NCBI GenBank assembly: GCA_902578255.1
Contig: CACHCH010000008.1
Coordinates: 1-55,370 of the forward strand
Direction of reading: 5' to 3'
DNA: 55,370 nucleotides
DNA from: an uncultured Pelagibacteraceae bacterium
Lineage (GTDB): Bacteria > Pseudomonadota > Alphaproteobacteria > Pelagibacterales > Pelagibacteraceae
Part shown: positions 9,293 to 18,022 of the stretch, piece after piece
Numbering within the stretch: the stretch's first letter is position 1
How the letters are laid out: each line of letters begins with the position of its first letter
The notes under the pieces: generated by a model
The model's database searches: none
The model's input: the letters and a program-made list of their open reading frames with translations, nothing else
What the model was told of the DNA's origin: nothing
Program-made: the position numbers and the translations under genes

Positions 9293-9661
9293 TTATCTAA
9301 CTGGAATAGTAAAGTTAGGAGTATAAGTTCTATGTTTGTCTGTAATTGAGTCAGTTATGCCTAAATCAAAAAAAACGACACTACCCGCAAGTTTTGCACC
9401 TTCCATCTCACTAGGAATACTTCCAAATGCAGTTTTACCTCCATCTGTCTTACAATTATATTTCAAAGCATCATCTGAACGTCTAACTCTGTGTGTTCCA
9501 GGTACATCAACTTGGTATTGAGCTCTTTTATTTGAAAGATTGCAACTTCCAGAACTTCCATCACTAAACGAAAGTGTTACAGGAACCTCAGCATCGTTGA
9601 CTATAGTTGCGCATGATGTCAAAAAAAGTAAAATTAATATTGATGAACTTATTTTTAGCAT
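9293..9661 (-). CDS. small outer-membrane-type lipoprotein, function unknown
   Basis: The 122-residue product has a lipoprotein signal peptide: MLKISSSILILLFLTSC, with a lipobox (L-T-S-C) and lipidated C17. The mature protein begins CATIVNDAEVPVTLSFSDG. A Cys-Ala-Thr-Ile-Val-Asn start is seen in many small lipoproteins of unknown role. The mature part is beta-rich, with two further Cys (GSCNL and YNCKTD) that could form a disulfide, and ends with a hydrophobic Gly-containing stretch (AKLAGSVVFFDLGI). It sits between trmJ and rpsD on the same strand with 50-80 base spacers. No function can be assigned. Confidence 0.75.
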   Translation of the reverse strand: MLKISSSILILLFLTSCATIVNDAEVPVTLSFSDGSSGSCNLSNKRAQYQVDVPGTHRVRRSDDALKYNCKTDGGKTAFGSIPSEMEGAKLAGSVVFFDLGITDSITDKHRTYTPNFTIPVR

Positions 9662-9711
9662 GAATAATAACTCTAAAGGATTTAATAACTTAATTCAACA
9701 AATATACTTAA

Positions 9712-10434
9712 TTAAATTTTTTTTTCTTTTTTACCCAAACTTGAAAATATACTAGACAAAATACGTGTTTCTTTTGAGGATAATTCCATTCTATAAAAAA
9801 TATTTCTTAAATTCTGAAGCATTATTGGTTTCTTTTCTTTTGGTTTGAAGAACTCTATGTCATTTAAATTATTAATACACAAGTTAGTCATTGATAATAT
9901 ATCTTTTTTTGAGGCTGACTTTATTTTTTTAGATTTTTTAAAACTAGAAATTTTTGATTTAATGACGCTGTGCACAAATTGAGCAATTATAATTAAACTG
10001 TGAGACAAGTTAAGAGATTTAAAATCTGGGTTAGTTGGTATCTGAAGAGTATAATTTGCATAGCTTATTTCGTTATTTGAAAGTCCTGAAGCTTCAGATC
10101 CAAATAAAAAAGCAACTTTTTTTTTGTAATTAATCTTCTTTAAATCTTCTAATTGAATATGTTTGATATTTTTATTTCTAAACCTAGCAGAAGTGGCAAT
10201 TACTACATCAATATTTTTTAAAGCCGACTCTAGATTATCGAAATTTTTACTTTTACTTATAATATTTTTTGCTCCCACAGATGTAGCTAAAATTTTATCA
10301 TTGGGGTAGATGGGTTTAGGATCTACAACAATCATTTTTTGAAAATTAAAATTTTTAATAGCTCTTGCGCATGCACCAATGTTTTCTGACAGTTGTGGTT
10401 TATGTAAAATAAATGAAATATTATTGTTTGACAT
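9712..10434 (-). CDS. trmJ: SPOUT-family tRNA/rRNA 2'-O-methyltransferase, TrmJ-like
   Basis: The 240-residue protein belongs to the SpoU/TrmH superfamily. It has the N-terminal FILHKPQLSENIGACARAIKNF motif (Asn and Arg of motif 1), the middle FLFGSEASGLSNNEI loop (motif 2) and IPTNPDFKSLNLSHSLIIIAQ (motif 3) of the knotted SAM-binding fold. This combination and length match TrmJ, which methylates ribose 32 of tRNA. It lies two bases after the DUF1989 gene in the cysS-cimA run. Subfamily is likely; the exact target base is inferred. Confidence 0.85.
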   Translation of the reverse strand: MSNNNISFILHKPQLSENIGACARAIKNFNFQKMIVVDPKPIYPNDKILATSVGAKNIISKSKNFDNLESALKNIDVVIATSARFRNKNIKHIQLEDLKKINYKKKVAFLFGSEASGLSNNEISYANYTLQIPTNPDFKSLNLSHSLIIIAQFVHSVIKSKISSFKKSKKIKSASKKDILSMTNLCINNLNDIEFFKPKEKKPIMLQNLRNIFYRMELSSKETRILSSIFSSLGKKEKKI

Positions 10435-10436
10435 AA

Positions 10437-11300
10437 TTAGTCTATTCCGTGACTTCTATCATAATTTGAAATTTCAGATTTATCTAAATCTTTTAAGTAT
10501 TTTTCATCTGTTTGCCATATACTCACTTTTAATGGATAACATTTTGCTACATCGGAGGAATGTTCAGATCCACAATCTCCACCAGGACAAGCTGATAAAA
10601 CTCCTAATAAATCGGTCTCTGCAAAAAATTCTAAGTAATCACCTGGTCTTACAGGACTTGCCTTCATAAAATACTGTTTAGTATCATTCGTAAATCCAGT
10701 TAACATAAAAACATTTAAAACATCATGAACTATTTTTTCAGCTTCATCAATTTTAAGTTTTTTTTCTTTAACTAATGCTCTAGTTAAGTTGGAATGACAG
10801 CAATAATGATAGTCATTACCCGATAAAAGTTTTGAAGTATAAGGATCACACCTAGTTCCAATTACATCATGTACTGATCCGCCATCATTATCATAATCAT
10901 ACCAATCTAACGTATCCCATGTAATGGTTGCTAAAGATCTAAGATAAGGAAAACTACTAAACATTTTATCCCCTACTGAAAGATGTGTTCCATAAAGTGC
11001 TCTAGTTTTCCCAGAATAAAATTTTTCATTTAAGTTGTCCAAATTAAAAAGGTTTAAGTCTCCTACTTGAGGTCCTTCGACGCTTTCTATTTTAAAGAAT
11101 TCGCCCTTTTTAACTTGAAATGTTTTAGCATCTCTTGGAGGAATTATTATTTCATTTTTTTTGCTCAAATTTTTTCTCGCCAAATGTAAAATATTTAAGT
11201 TTTTTTCTTCAATATTATTATTTGGATAACAAACAACCGGTTTTGCACCAATTCTCTCATTGATATCTGAAGGTTTGGTAGAAAACTTTTTAATCTTCAT
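10437..11300 (-). CDS. DUF1989 (urea carboxylase-associated / UAAP-type) protein
   Basis: The 287-residue protein carries the DUF1989 pattern: NEIIIPPRDAKTFQVKKGE near residue 48, then QVGDLNLFN, TWDTLDWYDYDNDGG, the VHDVIGTRCDPYT block, CHSNLTRAL and the SACPGGDCGS loop near residue 238. Paired DUF1989 proteins next to urea carboxylase were linked to urea/guanidine metabolism and shown in some bacteria to form carboxyguanidine deiminase. Here it is a single copy with no urea carboxylase, allophanate hydrolase or guanidine transporter in the window. It sits two bases after cimA and two before trmJ. The family call is firm; the reaction is unknown. Confidence 0.82.
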   Translation of the reverse strand: MKIKKFSTKPSDINERIGAKPVVCYPNNNIEEKNLNILHLARKNLSKKNEIIIPPRDAKTFQVKKGEFFKIESVEGPQVGDLNLFNLDNLNEKFYSGKTRALYGTHLSVGDKMFSSFPYLRSLATITWDTLDWYDYDNDGGSVHDVIGTRCDPYTSKLLSGNDYHYCCHSNLTRALVKEKKLKIDEAEKIVHDVLNVFMLTGFTNDTKQYFMKASPVRPGDYLEFFAETDLLGVLSACPGGDCGSEHSSDVAKCYPLKVSIWQTDEKYLKDLDKSEISNYDRSHGID

Positions 11301-11302
11301 GC

Positions 11303-12904
11303 CTAAAGACTAGCAGGAGCTTTATCTTTATATAGTTTGTAATCTAAACTATCAATGAGTGCTTTAAAGGATGCATCAATAATATTTGGTGAGACTCCTA
11401 TTGTAAACCAATTTAATCCTTTAGAGTCTGTACTTTCAATACTAACTCTAGTTACCGCCTCAGTTCCTGTATTTAAAATTCTTACTTTATAATCGACTAA
11501 TCTTAAATCTTTTAAATATTCAGAATACTTGTCAAGTTTATTTACATTTTTTCTGATTGCGTTATCTAAAGCATTAACTGGTCCATTACCCTCTCCCTCA
11601 CATAATATCTTTTGGCCATCTACCTCTAATTTAGCCTTAGCGTATGAGATAATTTCTCCAGATTTATCTTTTTTAACAGAAACATCATATTCATTAATTG
11701 AAATATATCTTGGTATGTCACCCATCAATCTTCTTGCAAGTAATTCAAAAGAAGCATCTGCACCATCGTAACTATATCCTATAAATTCTCTATCTTTTAC
11801 CTCTTCTAGAAGTTTTTTTATTTTAGGATCATTTTTCTCAACTTTTATACCTATTGAATTTAATCTAGACATAATATTAGACTGCCCTGATTGGTCTGAA
11901 ACAACTATATTTCTCGAGTTTCCTACTTCCTCAGGATTTATGTGTTCATAAGTTTTTGGATCTTTTTGAACAGCAGAAACATGCATTCCTCCTTTATGAG
12001 AAAAAGCAGATGCACCAACATAAGGTAAGTGTTTATTAGGTTTTCGATTAAGTAATTCATCCAACAACCTTGAGCATTGTGTTAAATTTTTCAAATTTTC
12101 GCGTTCAATATTAAGTTTATAATTTTCATAAAAATCTTTTTTTAAAAAAAACGTTGGGATAAGAGATGTTAAGTTTGCATTTCCACATCTTTCCCCCAAT
12201 CCATTTATAGTTCCTTGAATTTGTCTCACACCAGCTTGAACTGCTGTTAAACTATTTGCAACAGCATTTTCTGTATCATTATGAGCATGAATTCCTAAAT
12301 TTTTTCCTGGTATATGTTTTGCAACTTCTAAAACAATTTTTTCAATTTCATGAGGAAGTGTTCCTCCATTTGTATCACACAAAATAATCCATCTTGCTCC
12401 GTTATCATAAGCAGATTTTAAGCAAGCAAGTGCATATTCAGAATTTGCTTTATATCCATCAAAAAAATGTTCAGCATCAAACATAAATTCTTTTCCTGAT
12501 TTAACAATATGTTTTGCACTTTCAGTAATATTGTTTAGGTTTTCCTCGTTTGAAATACCAAGTGCTATGTCAACTTGAAAATCCCATGATTTTCCAAACA
12601 AGCAAACTGATTTACTTTTTGAATTAATCAAAGAGGACAACATTGGGTCATTTTCGGCACTATGTTCTGATTTCTTAGTCATTCCAAAAGCAGTTAAGTT
12701 AGCTGATTTAAAATTATGATCTTTGTTAAAAAATTCTGTATCAGTTGGGTTTGCTCCAGGCCAACCCCCTTCAATATAATCAACACCGAGTTCATCTAGA
12801 GAAGTTGATATTTTCTCTTTATCATCAATTGAAAAATCTACACCTTGAGTTTGTGCTCCATCTCTAAGAGTGGTGTCAAATATATATAGTTGATCTTTAC
12901 TCAT
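11303..12904 (-). CDS. cimA: (R)-citramalate synthase
   Basis: This enzyme condenses pyruvate and acetyl-CoA to citramalate, giving a threonine-independent entry to isoleucine. It has the HMG-CoA-lyase-like barrel with FDTTLRDGAQTQGVDFS at residues 9-25, the LGIHAHNDTENAVANS metal/substrate segment near residue 202, NGLGERCGNANL near residue 233, and a C-terminal LeuA-dimer regulatory domain (about residues 400-530). DGAQTQG and the 533-residue length fit CimA rather than isopropylmalate or homocitrate synthase. The start overlaps the stop of cysS by four bases. Confidence 0.9.
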   Translation of the reverse strand: MSKDQLYIFDTTLRDGAQTQGVDFSIDDKEKISTSLDELGVDYIEGGWPGANPTDTEFFNKDHNFKSANLTAFGMTKKSEHSAENDPMLSSLINSKSKSVCLFGKSWDFQVDIALGISNEENLNNITESAKHIVKSGKEFMFDAEHFFDGYKANSEYALACLKSAYDNGARWIILCDTNGGTLPHEIEKIVLEVAKHIPGKNLGIHAHNDTENAVANSLTAVQAGVRQIQGTINGLGERCGNANLTSLIPTFFLKKDFYENYKLNIERENLKNLTQCSRLLDELLNRKPNKHLPYVGASAFSHKGGMHVSAVQKDPKTYEHINPEEVGNSRNIVVSDQSGQSNIMSRLNSIGIKVEKNDPKIKKLLEEVKDREFIGYSYDGADASFELLARRLMGDIPRYISINEYDVSVKKDKSGEIISYAKAKLEVDGQKILCEGEGNGPVNALDNAIRKNVNKLDKYSEYLKDLRLVDYKVRILNTGTEAVTRVSIESTDSKGLNWFTIGVSPNIIDASFKALIDSLDYKLYKDKAPASL

Positions 12905-14256
12905 TTATATTTCCACGTGGTTTTACCATCTTTATCTTCTATTAAAACACCTTTGTCTAAAAGCTCATCTCTTATTTTATCAGCTTCTTTATAATTTTTA
13001 TCCTTTCTAGCTTTATTTCTTTGCTCAATTTTATCTAAAATTTCAGCTTCATTTATTGAAAGTTTATTTTTCTTAAACTCTAACCATTCGATTTTAGTTT
13101 CATTCAATAAACCAATAAAATTACATGCAGATCTAAATAATGCTTTGTCAGTAGAATTACCTTTTTGAGCTTTCTCATACAATTTATGAAGGTTAGCAAT
13201 ATAACCTGGTGTATTTAAATCGTCATAAAGTGGTTTTAGAATTTCATCATCAACTTCTTCTTGGTGATAATCAGACGAGTAAACATTATACCATTTACTA
13301 ATTGTATTTTGACAATCATTTAAAAGTTTATCATTCCAATCTAATGGTTGTTTGTAATGTGCACTCATTAAAGCTAATCTTAATACTTGACCACTTAGAT
13401 TATTTCTAAAATCCTTTATTTTTAAAATATTTCCTTGCGATTTAGCCATTTTTTCATTCGACATTGTTATAAATGCATTATGCAACCAGTAATTTGCAAA
13501 AACTTTTGTATCATTTGCACATCTTGATTGTGCAATTTCGTTTTCATGATGTGGGAACAATAGGTCTATACCACCTCCGTGAATATCAAACTCATTTCCG
13601 AGAAGCTTTTTTGACATAGCAGAACATTCTAAATGCCAACCAGGTCTTCCTTTGCCCCAAGGAGATTCCCAAGAAGGTTCATCATCTTTAGAAGGTTTCC
13701 ATAGAACAAAATCTTGTGAATTTTTTTTATTATCACTTACTTCAACTCTTGAACCGGCAATTAATTCATCAAGTTTTTTATTTGAAAGTTTTCCATAATC
13801 TTTAAATTTATTTACTTCAAAATACACATGCTGATTTTCCTCATAAGCAAATCCTTTTTTTATTAAATCAGAAATCATTTCAATCATTATATCAATATGC
13901 TCTGTTGCTTTGGGTTGATGTGTTGGGATATCACAATTTAAGTAATTACAATCTTGATTAAAACTCTTAATAACAGTATTGGTCAAATCAGAAATTGAAA
14001 TATTTTTTTCCTTTGATGAAGTAATAATTTTATCATCAACATCAGTTATATTTCTAACATAAGTAACTTTTGGGTATTTTTTTTTAAAAATTTTAAAAAG
14101 AATATCAAAAACAACAATAGGTCTTGCATTGCCAATATGAGGGTCGTCATACACAGTCGGACCACAAACATACATCCTAATATTTTTTTCATCTATAGGA
14201 ACAAATTTTTCTTTTTTGTTACTCAGATTATTAGTTAAAAAAATATCATTACTCAT
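12901..14256 (-). CDS. cysS: cysteinyl-tRNA synthetase
   Basis: CysS charges tRNA-Cys. The 451-residue class I synthetase shows C31 (first zinc ligand, in YVCGPTVYDDPHIGNARP), the HIGN form of the HIGH motif at 40-43, WHLECSAMS near residue 207, FPHHENEIAQS near residue 233, and the KMSKS-equivalent EKMAKSQGN near residue 268. It overlaps cimA by four bases. A weak terminator hairpin lies between it and the upstream nadE, so cysS may start a new transcript. Confidence 0.97.
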   Translation of the reverse strand: MSNDIFLTNNLSNKKEKFVPIDEKNIRMYVCGPTVYDDPHIGNARPIVVFDILFKIFKKKYPKVTYVRNITDVDDKIITSSKEKNISISDLTNTVIKSFNQDCNYLNCDIPTHQPKATEHIDIMIEMISDLIKKGFAYEENQHVYFEVNKFKDYGKLSNKKLDELIAGSRVEVSDNKKNSQDFVLWKPSKDDEPSWESPWGKGRPGWHLECSAMSKKLLGNEFDIHGGGIDLLFPHHENEIAQSRCANDTKVFANYWLHNAFITMSNEKMAKSQGNILKIKDFRNNLSGQVLRLALMSAHYKQPLDWNDKLLNDCQNTISKWYNVYSSDYHQEEVDDEILKPLYDDLNTPGYIANLHKLYEKAQKGNSTDKALFRSACNFIGLLNETKIEWLEFKKNKLSINEAEILDKIEQRNKARKDKNYKEADKIRDELLDKGVLIEDKDGKTTWKYK

Positions 14257-14277
14257 GATTTTAGGAATATACTTAAA

Positions 14278-14299
14278 AAATAGATTTGTGAATCTATTT
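14278..14299 (-). terminator. hairpin after nadE, probable weak intrinsic terminator
   Basis: A perfect inverted repeat, AAATAGATT (14278-14286) and AATCTATTT (14291-14299), has a four-base loop. On the minus strand it is followed by more T residues (six in a row including the arm end). It begins two bases past the nadE stop and ends 21 bases before the cysS start. The stem is AT-rich, so termination is probably partial. Confidence 0.55.
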
Positions 14300-14301
14300 G
14301 A

Positions 14302-15039
14302 TTAATTTGGAATTATGCATACTGGAATTGGCTCCATTTTATGCATATTTTGTTTTCTAATAGTTTCGTATTTAGATCGATTCGGAGAATTAGGATTGGC
14401 CATAGCCTCTTCTAATTCTTTATATTTTAATCCTAGTTGGCCTTCATCAGTTCTTCCATCATCCCACAAACCATCAGTTGGTGCAGCTTCAATTATTTCT
14501 TTAAGAATCCCGAGTTCTTTTCCTAGTTCCCAAATTTGGGTTTTATTACAGTCTGCTATTGGTGAGATATCAACTCCACCATCTCCATATTTAGTATAAA
14601 AACCTACACCAAAGTCTTCGACTTTATTTCCAGTTCCCACAACAATGCCTTTATTAGCTGCAGCTACCTGATAAAGAGTTGTCATTCTTAACCTTGCTCT
14701 AGAATTTGCCATTCCGTGTTCGTTATCAAATTTAGATAAACTGGCACTAAAAGCTAGAAATAGTTCATCTAAATTAACTGTATGTCCTTCAACATTTTTA
14801 AAATTTTTTACCAACCATTCTTGATGTTTTAAACTTAAATCATGCTGGTGAGATTTTTGCTTAATCGGCATGGATAAAACAATTGTTCTTAAACCTGTCA
14901 TTGCACTTAATGTGCTTGATACAGAGGAATCTATTCCTCCAGAGATACCTATAACTAAAGACTCTGCTTTAGATGGCATATTATTTGCATAATCCTTAAT
15001 CCAGTTAGAAATAAATTTAACTTTTTCAGATGAATTCAT
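14302..15039 (-). CDS. nadE: NH3-dependent NAD+ synthetase
   Basis: NadE amidates nicotinic acid adenine dinucleotide to NAD with ATP. The 245-residue protein has the PP-loop SGGIDSS at residues 33-39, the GTGNKVEDFGVGFYTKYGDGGVD segment (two short motifs typical of the family) near residue 140, and APTDGLWDDGRTDEGQLG near residue 195. There is no N-terminal glutaminase/nitrilase domain, so it should use free ammonia. It follows aroG by 38 bases on the same strand. Confidence 0.95.
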   Translation of the reverse strand: MNSSEKVKFISNWIKDYANNMPSKAESLVIGISGGIDSSVSSTLSAMTGLRTIVLSMPIKQKSHQHDLSLKHQEWLVKNFKNVEGHTVNLDELFLAFSASLSKFDNEHGMANSRARLRMTTLYQVAAANKGIVVGTGNKVEDFGVGFYTKYGDGGVDISPIADCNKTQIWELGKELGILKEIIEAAPTDGLWDDGRTDEGQLGLKYKELEEAMANPNSPNRSKYETIRKQNMHKMEPIPVCIIPN

Positions 15040-15077
15040 ATTGGTTAAATATTAATTTTTAATGATTTTGCAATGTT

Positions 15078-16463
15078 TTAAGATGCCGCTCTATTTGCAT
15101 TTTTTGAATAAGAGCTATTCTTTTTAATCTCATCTGATATCAAAAAAGCTAATTCTAAAGCCTGATTTGAATTTAATCTTGGGTCACAATGGGTATGATA
15201 TCTTGACGACAGATCTTGCTCAGATATTTTTTGAGCACCTCCTATGCATTCTGTTACATTTTGACCAGTAAGCTCAATATGCAGACCTCCTGCATAGCTT
15301 CCTTCACTTTGATGACAAGCAAAAACATCTTTAACTTCTTTCAAGACTTTATTGAAAGGTCTTGTTTTAAAACCTGTAACCGCTTGAATAGTATTTCCAT
15401 GACAAGGGTCACACGACCAAATAACATTAAGTCCCTCTTTTTTAATTGCTCGAATAAGTTTTGGTAAATGTTTTGACACATTATCTGCTCCAAACCTTGA
15501 AATTAAAGTAATCTTACCTTTCTCATTTTTTGGGTTAATTTTATTACATAAATTAATTAGATCATCAGCTTTTAATGTTGGTCCACATTTAATTCCAATT
15601 GGATTTTCTATTCCTCTACAAAATTCAACATGTCCACCATCTAATTGTCTAGTTCTATCTCCAATCCAAACAAAATGAGCTGAAGTATCATGGTTCTCAC
15701 CGGTAGTAGAGTCTGTTCTTGTCATAGACTCTTCAAAAGGTAATAATAAAGCTTCATGTGATGTCCAAAAATTAACAGTGTATAGTCTATTATTAAAATC
15801 CGATGTAATCCCACATGCTCTCATAAAAGCTATAGCATCAGCAATTTTATCTTCAAGGTCTTTAAATTTTTTAGCTTGCGGACTTTTTTTAATATAATCT
15901 AGATTCCATAAATGTACTTTGTTTAAATCTGCAAAACCTCCTTTTGAAAAAGCTCTTATAAGATTGAGTGTTGCAGCTGACTGCGAATAAGCCTTAAATA
16001 ATCTTTTAGGATCAGGAATTCTTGCTTTTTCATTAAATTCCATTCCGTTAATGTTGTCTCCTAAATAACTAGGAAGCTCTAAACCATTTTTTGTTTCAAC
16101 TGGTGAACTTCTCGGTTTTGAAAATTGGCCAGCTATTCTTCCAAGTTTTACAACCGGTAGGGAGGCTGAATACGTTAAAACTAAAGACATCTGTAACAAT
16201 AGTTTAAATGTGTCTCTTATATTATCTGGATTGAATTCAGCAAAACTTTCCGCACAATCTCCACCTTGAAGAAGAAAAGCTTTTCCATCCACAACTTCAG
16301 CAAGTTGGTCTTTTAAATGTCTAGTCTCTCCTGCAAAAACTAATGGTGGAAAAGTTCCTATTTTATCCAGAACTGCATCCAATTCTTTTTTATCAGGATA
16401 CTCTGGTATGTGTTTAACAGGATATTTTCTCCAACTATTTTTTTTCCAATTTTTCATATTCAA
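15078..16463 (-). CDS. aroG: class II DAHP synthase (3-deoxy-7-phosphoheptulonate synthase)
   Basis: This enzyme condenses phosphoenolpyruvate and erythrose 4-phosphate in the first step of aromatic amino acid synthesis. The 461-residue length and plant-like motifs identify the class II type: WRKYPVKHIPEYPD at residues 11-24, LLQGGDCAESF with metal-binding C70, GQFSKPRSSPVE near residue 112, SHEALLLPFE near residue 222 and WSCDPCHGNT near residue 349. The name aroG follows common usage for class II enzymes; many databases use aroF or aroH. Either MNMK or the second Met can be the start. Confidence 0.94.
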   Translation of the reverse strand: MNMKNWKKNSWRKYPVKHIPEYPDKKELDAVLDKIGTFPPLVFAGETRHLKDQLAEVVDGKAFLLQGGDCAESFAEFNPDNIRDTFKLLLQMSLVLTYSASLPVVKLGRIAGQFSKPRSSPVETKNGLELPSYLGDNINGMEFNEKARIPDPKRLFKAYSQSAATLNLIRAFSKGGFADLNKVHLWNLDYIKKSPQAKKFKDLEDKIADAIAFMRACGITSDFNNRLYTVNFWTSHEALLLPFEESMTRTDSTTGENHDTSAHFVWIGDRTRQLDGGHVEFCRGIENPIGIKCGPTLKADDLINLCNKINPKNEKGKITLISRFGADNVSKHLPKLIRAIKKEGLNVIWSCDPCHGNTIQAVTGFKTRPFNKVLKEVKDVFACHQSEGSYAGGLHIELTGQNVTECIGGAQKISEQDLSSRYHTHCDPRLNSNQALELAFLISDEIKKNSSYSKNANRAAS

Positions 16464-16545
16464 CTGAGGATTGTTTTAACAGAGTTTTTAATATATTCAA
16501 CTGTGATAGATAGGATATTTACCTATTTATTTAGTGGCTAAAATT

Positions 16546-17991
16546 ATGGATTTAAATTTTTTATTGAACAGGGCAATTAAATTTCATCTTAAAGGAAAAT
16601 TAGAGAGAGCGGAATTAGATTATAAAAAAATAATTAAATTTCAACCTCAAAATATTACTGCTAACAATAATTTAGCTTCTATAGAAAATATTAAAAAAAA
16701 TTATAAAACTTCACTTAATATTTTAGAAAACGTTTTAAAAATTAATCCTAATTATGTCGATGCTCTAAATAACAAAGGTATTGCTTTAATGGGACTTAAA
16801 CATTTTAATGAAGCTTTAAATGTATTTAAAAAAATTTTACAAATTAAGCCTGATTTTTTAAATGCTACAAATAACATAGCTAATTGTTTCAAATTAACTG
16901 GCAATTATGAAGATGCAATTGAGTATTATCAAAGAGCAATTAAAATAAAACCAGATTATGTTGAGGCTATTTTTAACATTGGTACTTGTTTTTATGAAAT
17001 TAATAAATTTGATGAAGCTGAAAAAAAGTATATTGAAGCTATAAAAATTAGACCTGATTTTGTAGATGCAAATTTTAATTTATCTATAATTAAATTACTA
17101 AAAGGAAACTATAAAGATGGATTACGCTTATATGAGTGGAGAAAAAAAAGATCTAGTTTTAAAAAATATGATTTTTATGATTCGAAAAAGGAATGGCTGG
17201 GTGAAAAAGACATAAATAATAAAATTATTTATATAACAAAAGAGCAAGCATTAGGTGACTATATTCAATATTCTAGATACTTCTCTTTAATTGAAAAAAT
17301 GGGTGCAAAAATAATTTTAGATCCACCAAAACCACTAAAAAATATGATAGATAATATGGATATTAATTATACTCATATTGATGATATAAAAAAACTGTCT
17401 TTTGATTACTATTGTCCAATTGCTAGTTTACCTTTAGCTTTCAACACAACAATTCAAACTATACCAAATGAAATTCCATATTTTTTTACACCAAAAGATA
17501 TAAAAAAAAATTGGAGAGATAAACTAAACAGTAATAAAATTAAAGTTGGTTTAAAATGGTCAGGGAATTCAAAATATATAGATGATAAAAATAGAAGTAT
17601 TTCTCTTGATAAATTTATGCCTTTATTCAATTTACCTTATGAATTTCATTCTTTACATATTGAATATGCCAAAAATGATGAAAAATTAAAAAATAATATA
17701 TCCAACCTTTATTGCCATAAAGATGAAATTTTAGGTTTAGATAATACTGCAGGTTTAATTGATGCAATGGACTTGGTTATTAGTGTTGATACTGGAATAG
17801 TCCAGTTATGTGGTGCTCTTGGTAAAAAATTTTGGAACCTTCTTCCTTATACATCTGATTATAGATGGTTATTAGATAGAAATGACAGTCCCTGGTTCCC
17901 TACAGCAACACTATATAGACAAGTAAAAAAAGGAGATTGGGATACAGTAATTAAAAATGTCAAATTTGATTTAATGAATTTTAAAAAGTAA
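16546..17991 (+). CDS. TPR-repeat protein with glycosyltransferase-like C-terminal domain
   Basis: The N-terminal half (about residues 1-200) is a run of 34-residue TPR units, visible as repeats of the type NPNYVDALNNKGIALMGLKHF, KPDYVEAIFNIGTCFYEINKF and RPDFVDANFNLSIIKLLKGNY. The C-terminal half resembles the GT-B fold of ADP-heptose / O-GlcNAc-type transferases (KVGLKWSGNS, then AMDLVISVDTGIVQLCGALGK and DRNDSPWFPTATLYRQ). SAR11 and other marine bacteria have many such proteins of unknown acceptor. ATG 16546 is chosen; an in-frame GTG at 16534 would add four residues. No Shine-Dalgarno helps decide. Convergent with glmS. Confidence 0.75.
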   Translation: MDLNFLLNRAIKFHLKGKLERAELDYKKIIKFQPQNITANNNLASIENIKKNYKTSLNILENVLKINPNYVDALNNKGIALMGLKHFNEALNVFKKILQIKPDFLNATNNIANCFKLTGNYEDAIEYYQRAIKIKPDYVEAIFNIGTCFYEINKFDEAEKKYIEAIKIRPDFVDANFNLSIIKLLKGNYKDGLRLYEWRKKRSSFKKYDFYDSKKEWLGEKDINNKIIYITKEQALGDYIQYSRYFSLIEKMGAKIILDPPKPLKNMIDNMDINYTHIDDIKKLSFDYYCPIASLPLAFNTTIQTIPNEIPYFFTPKDIKKNWRDKLNSNKIKVGLKWSGNSKYIDDKNRSISLDKFMPLFNLPYEFHSLHIEYAKNDEKLKNNISNLYCHKDEILGLDNTAGLIDAMDLVISVDTGIVQLCGALGKKFWNLLPYTSDYRWLLDRNDSPWFPTATLYRQVKKGDWDTVIKNVKFDLMNFKK

Positions 17992-18022
17992 TTTATTACA
18001 AATCTCTTATTTTACAATTATC

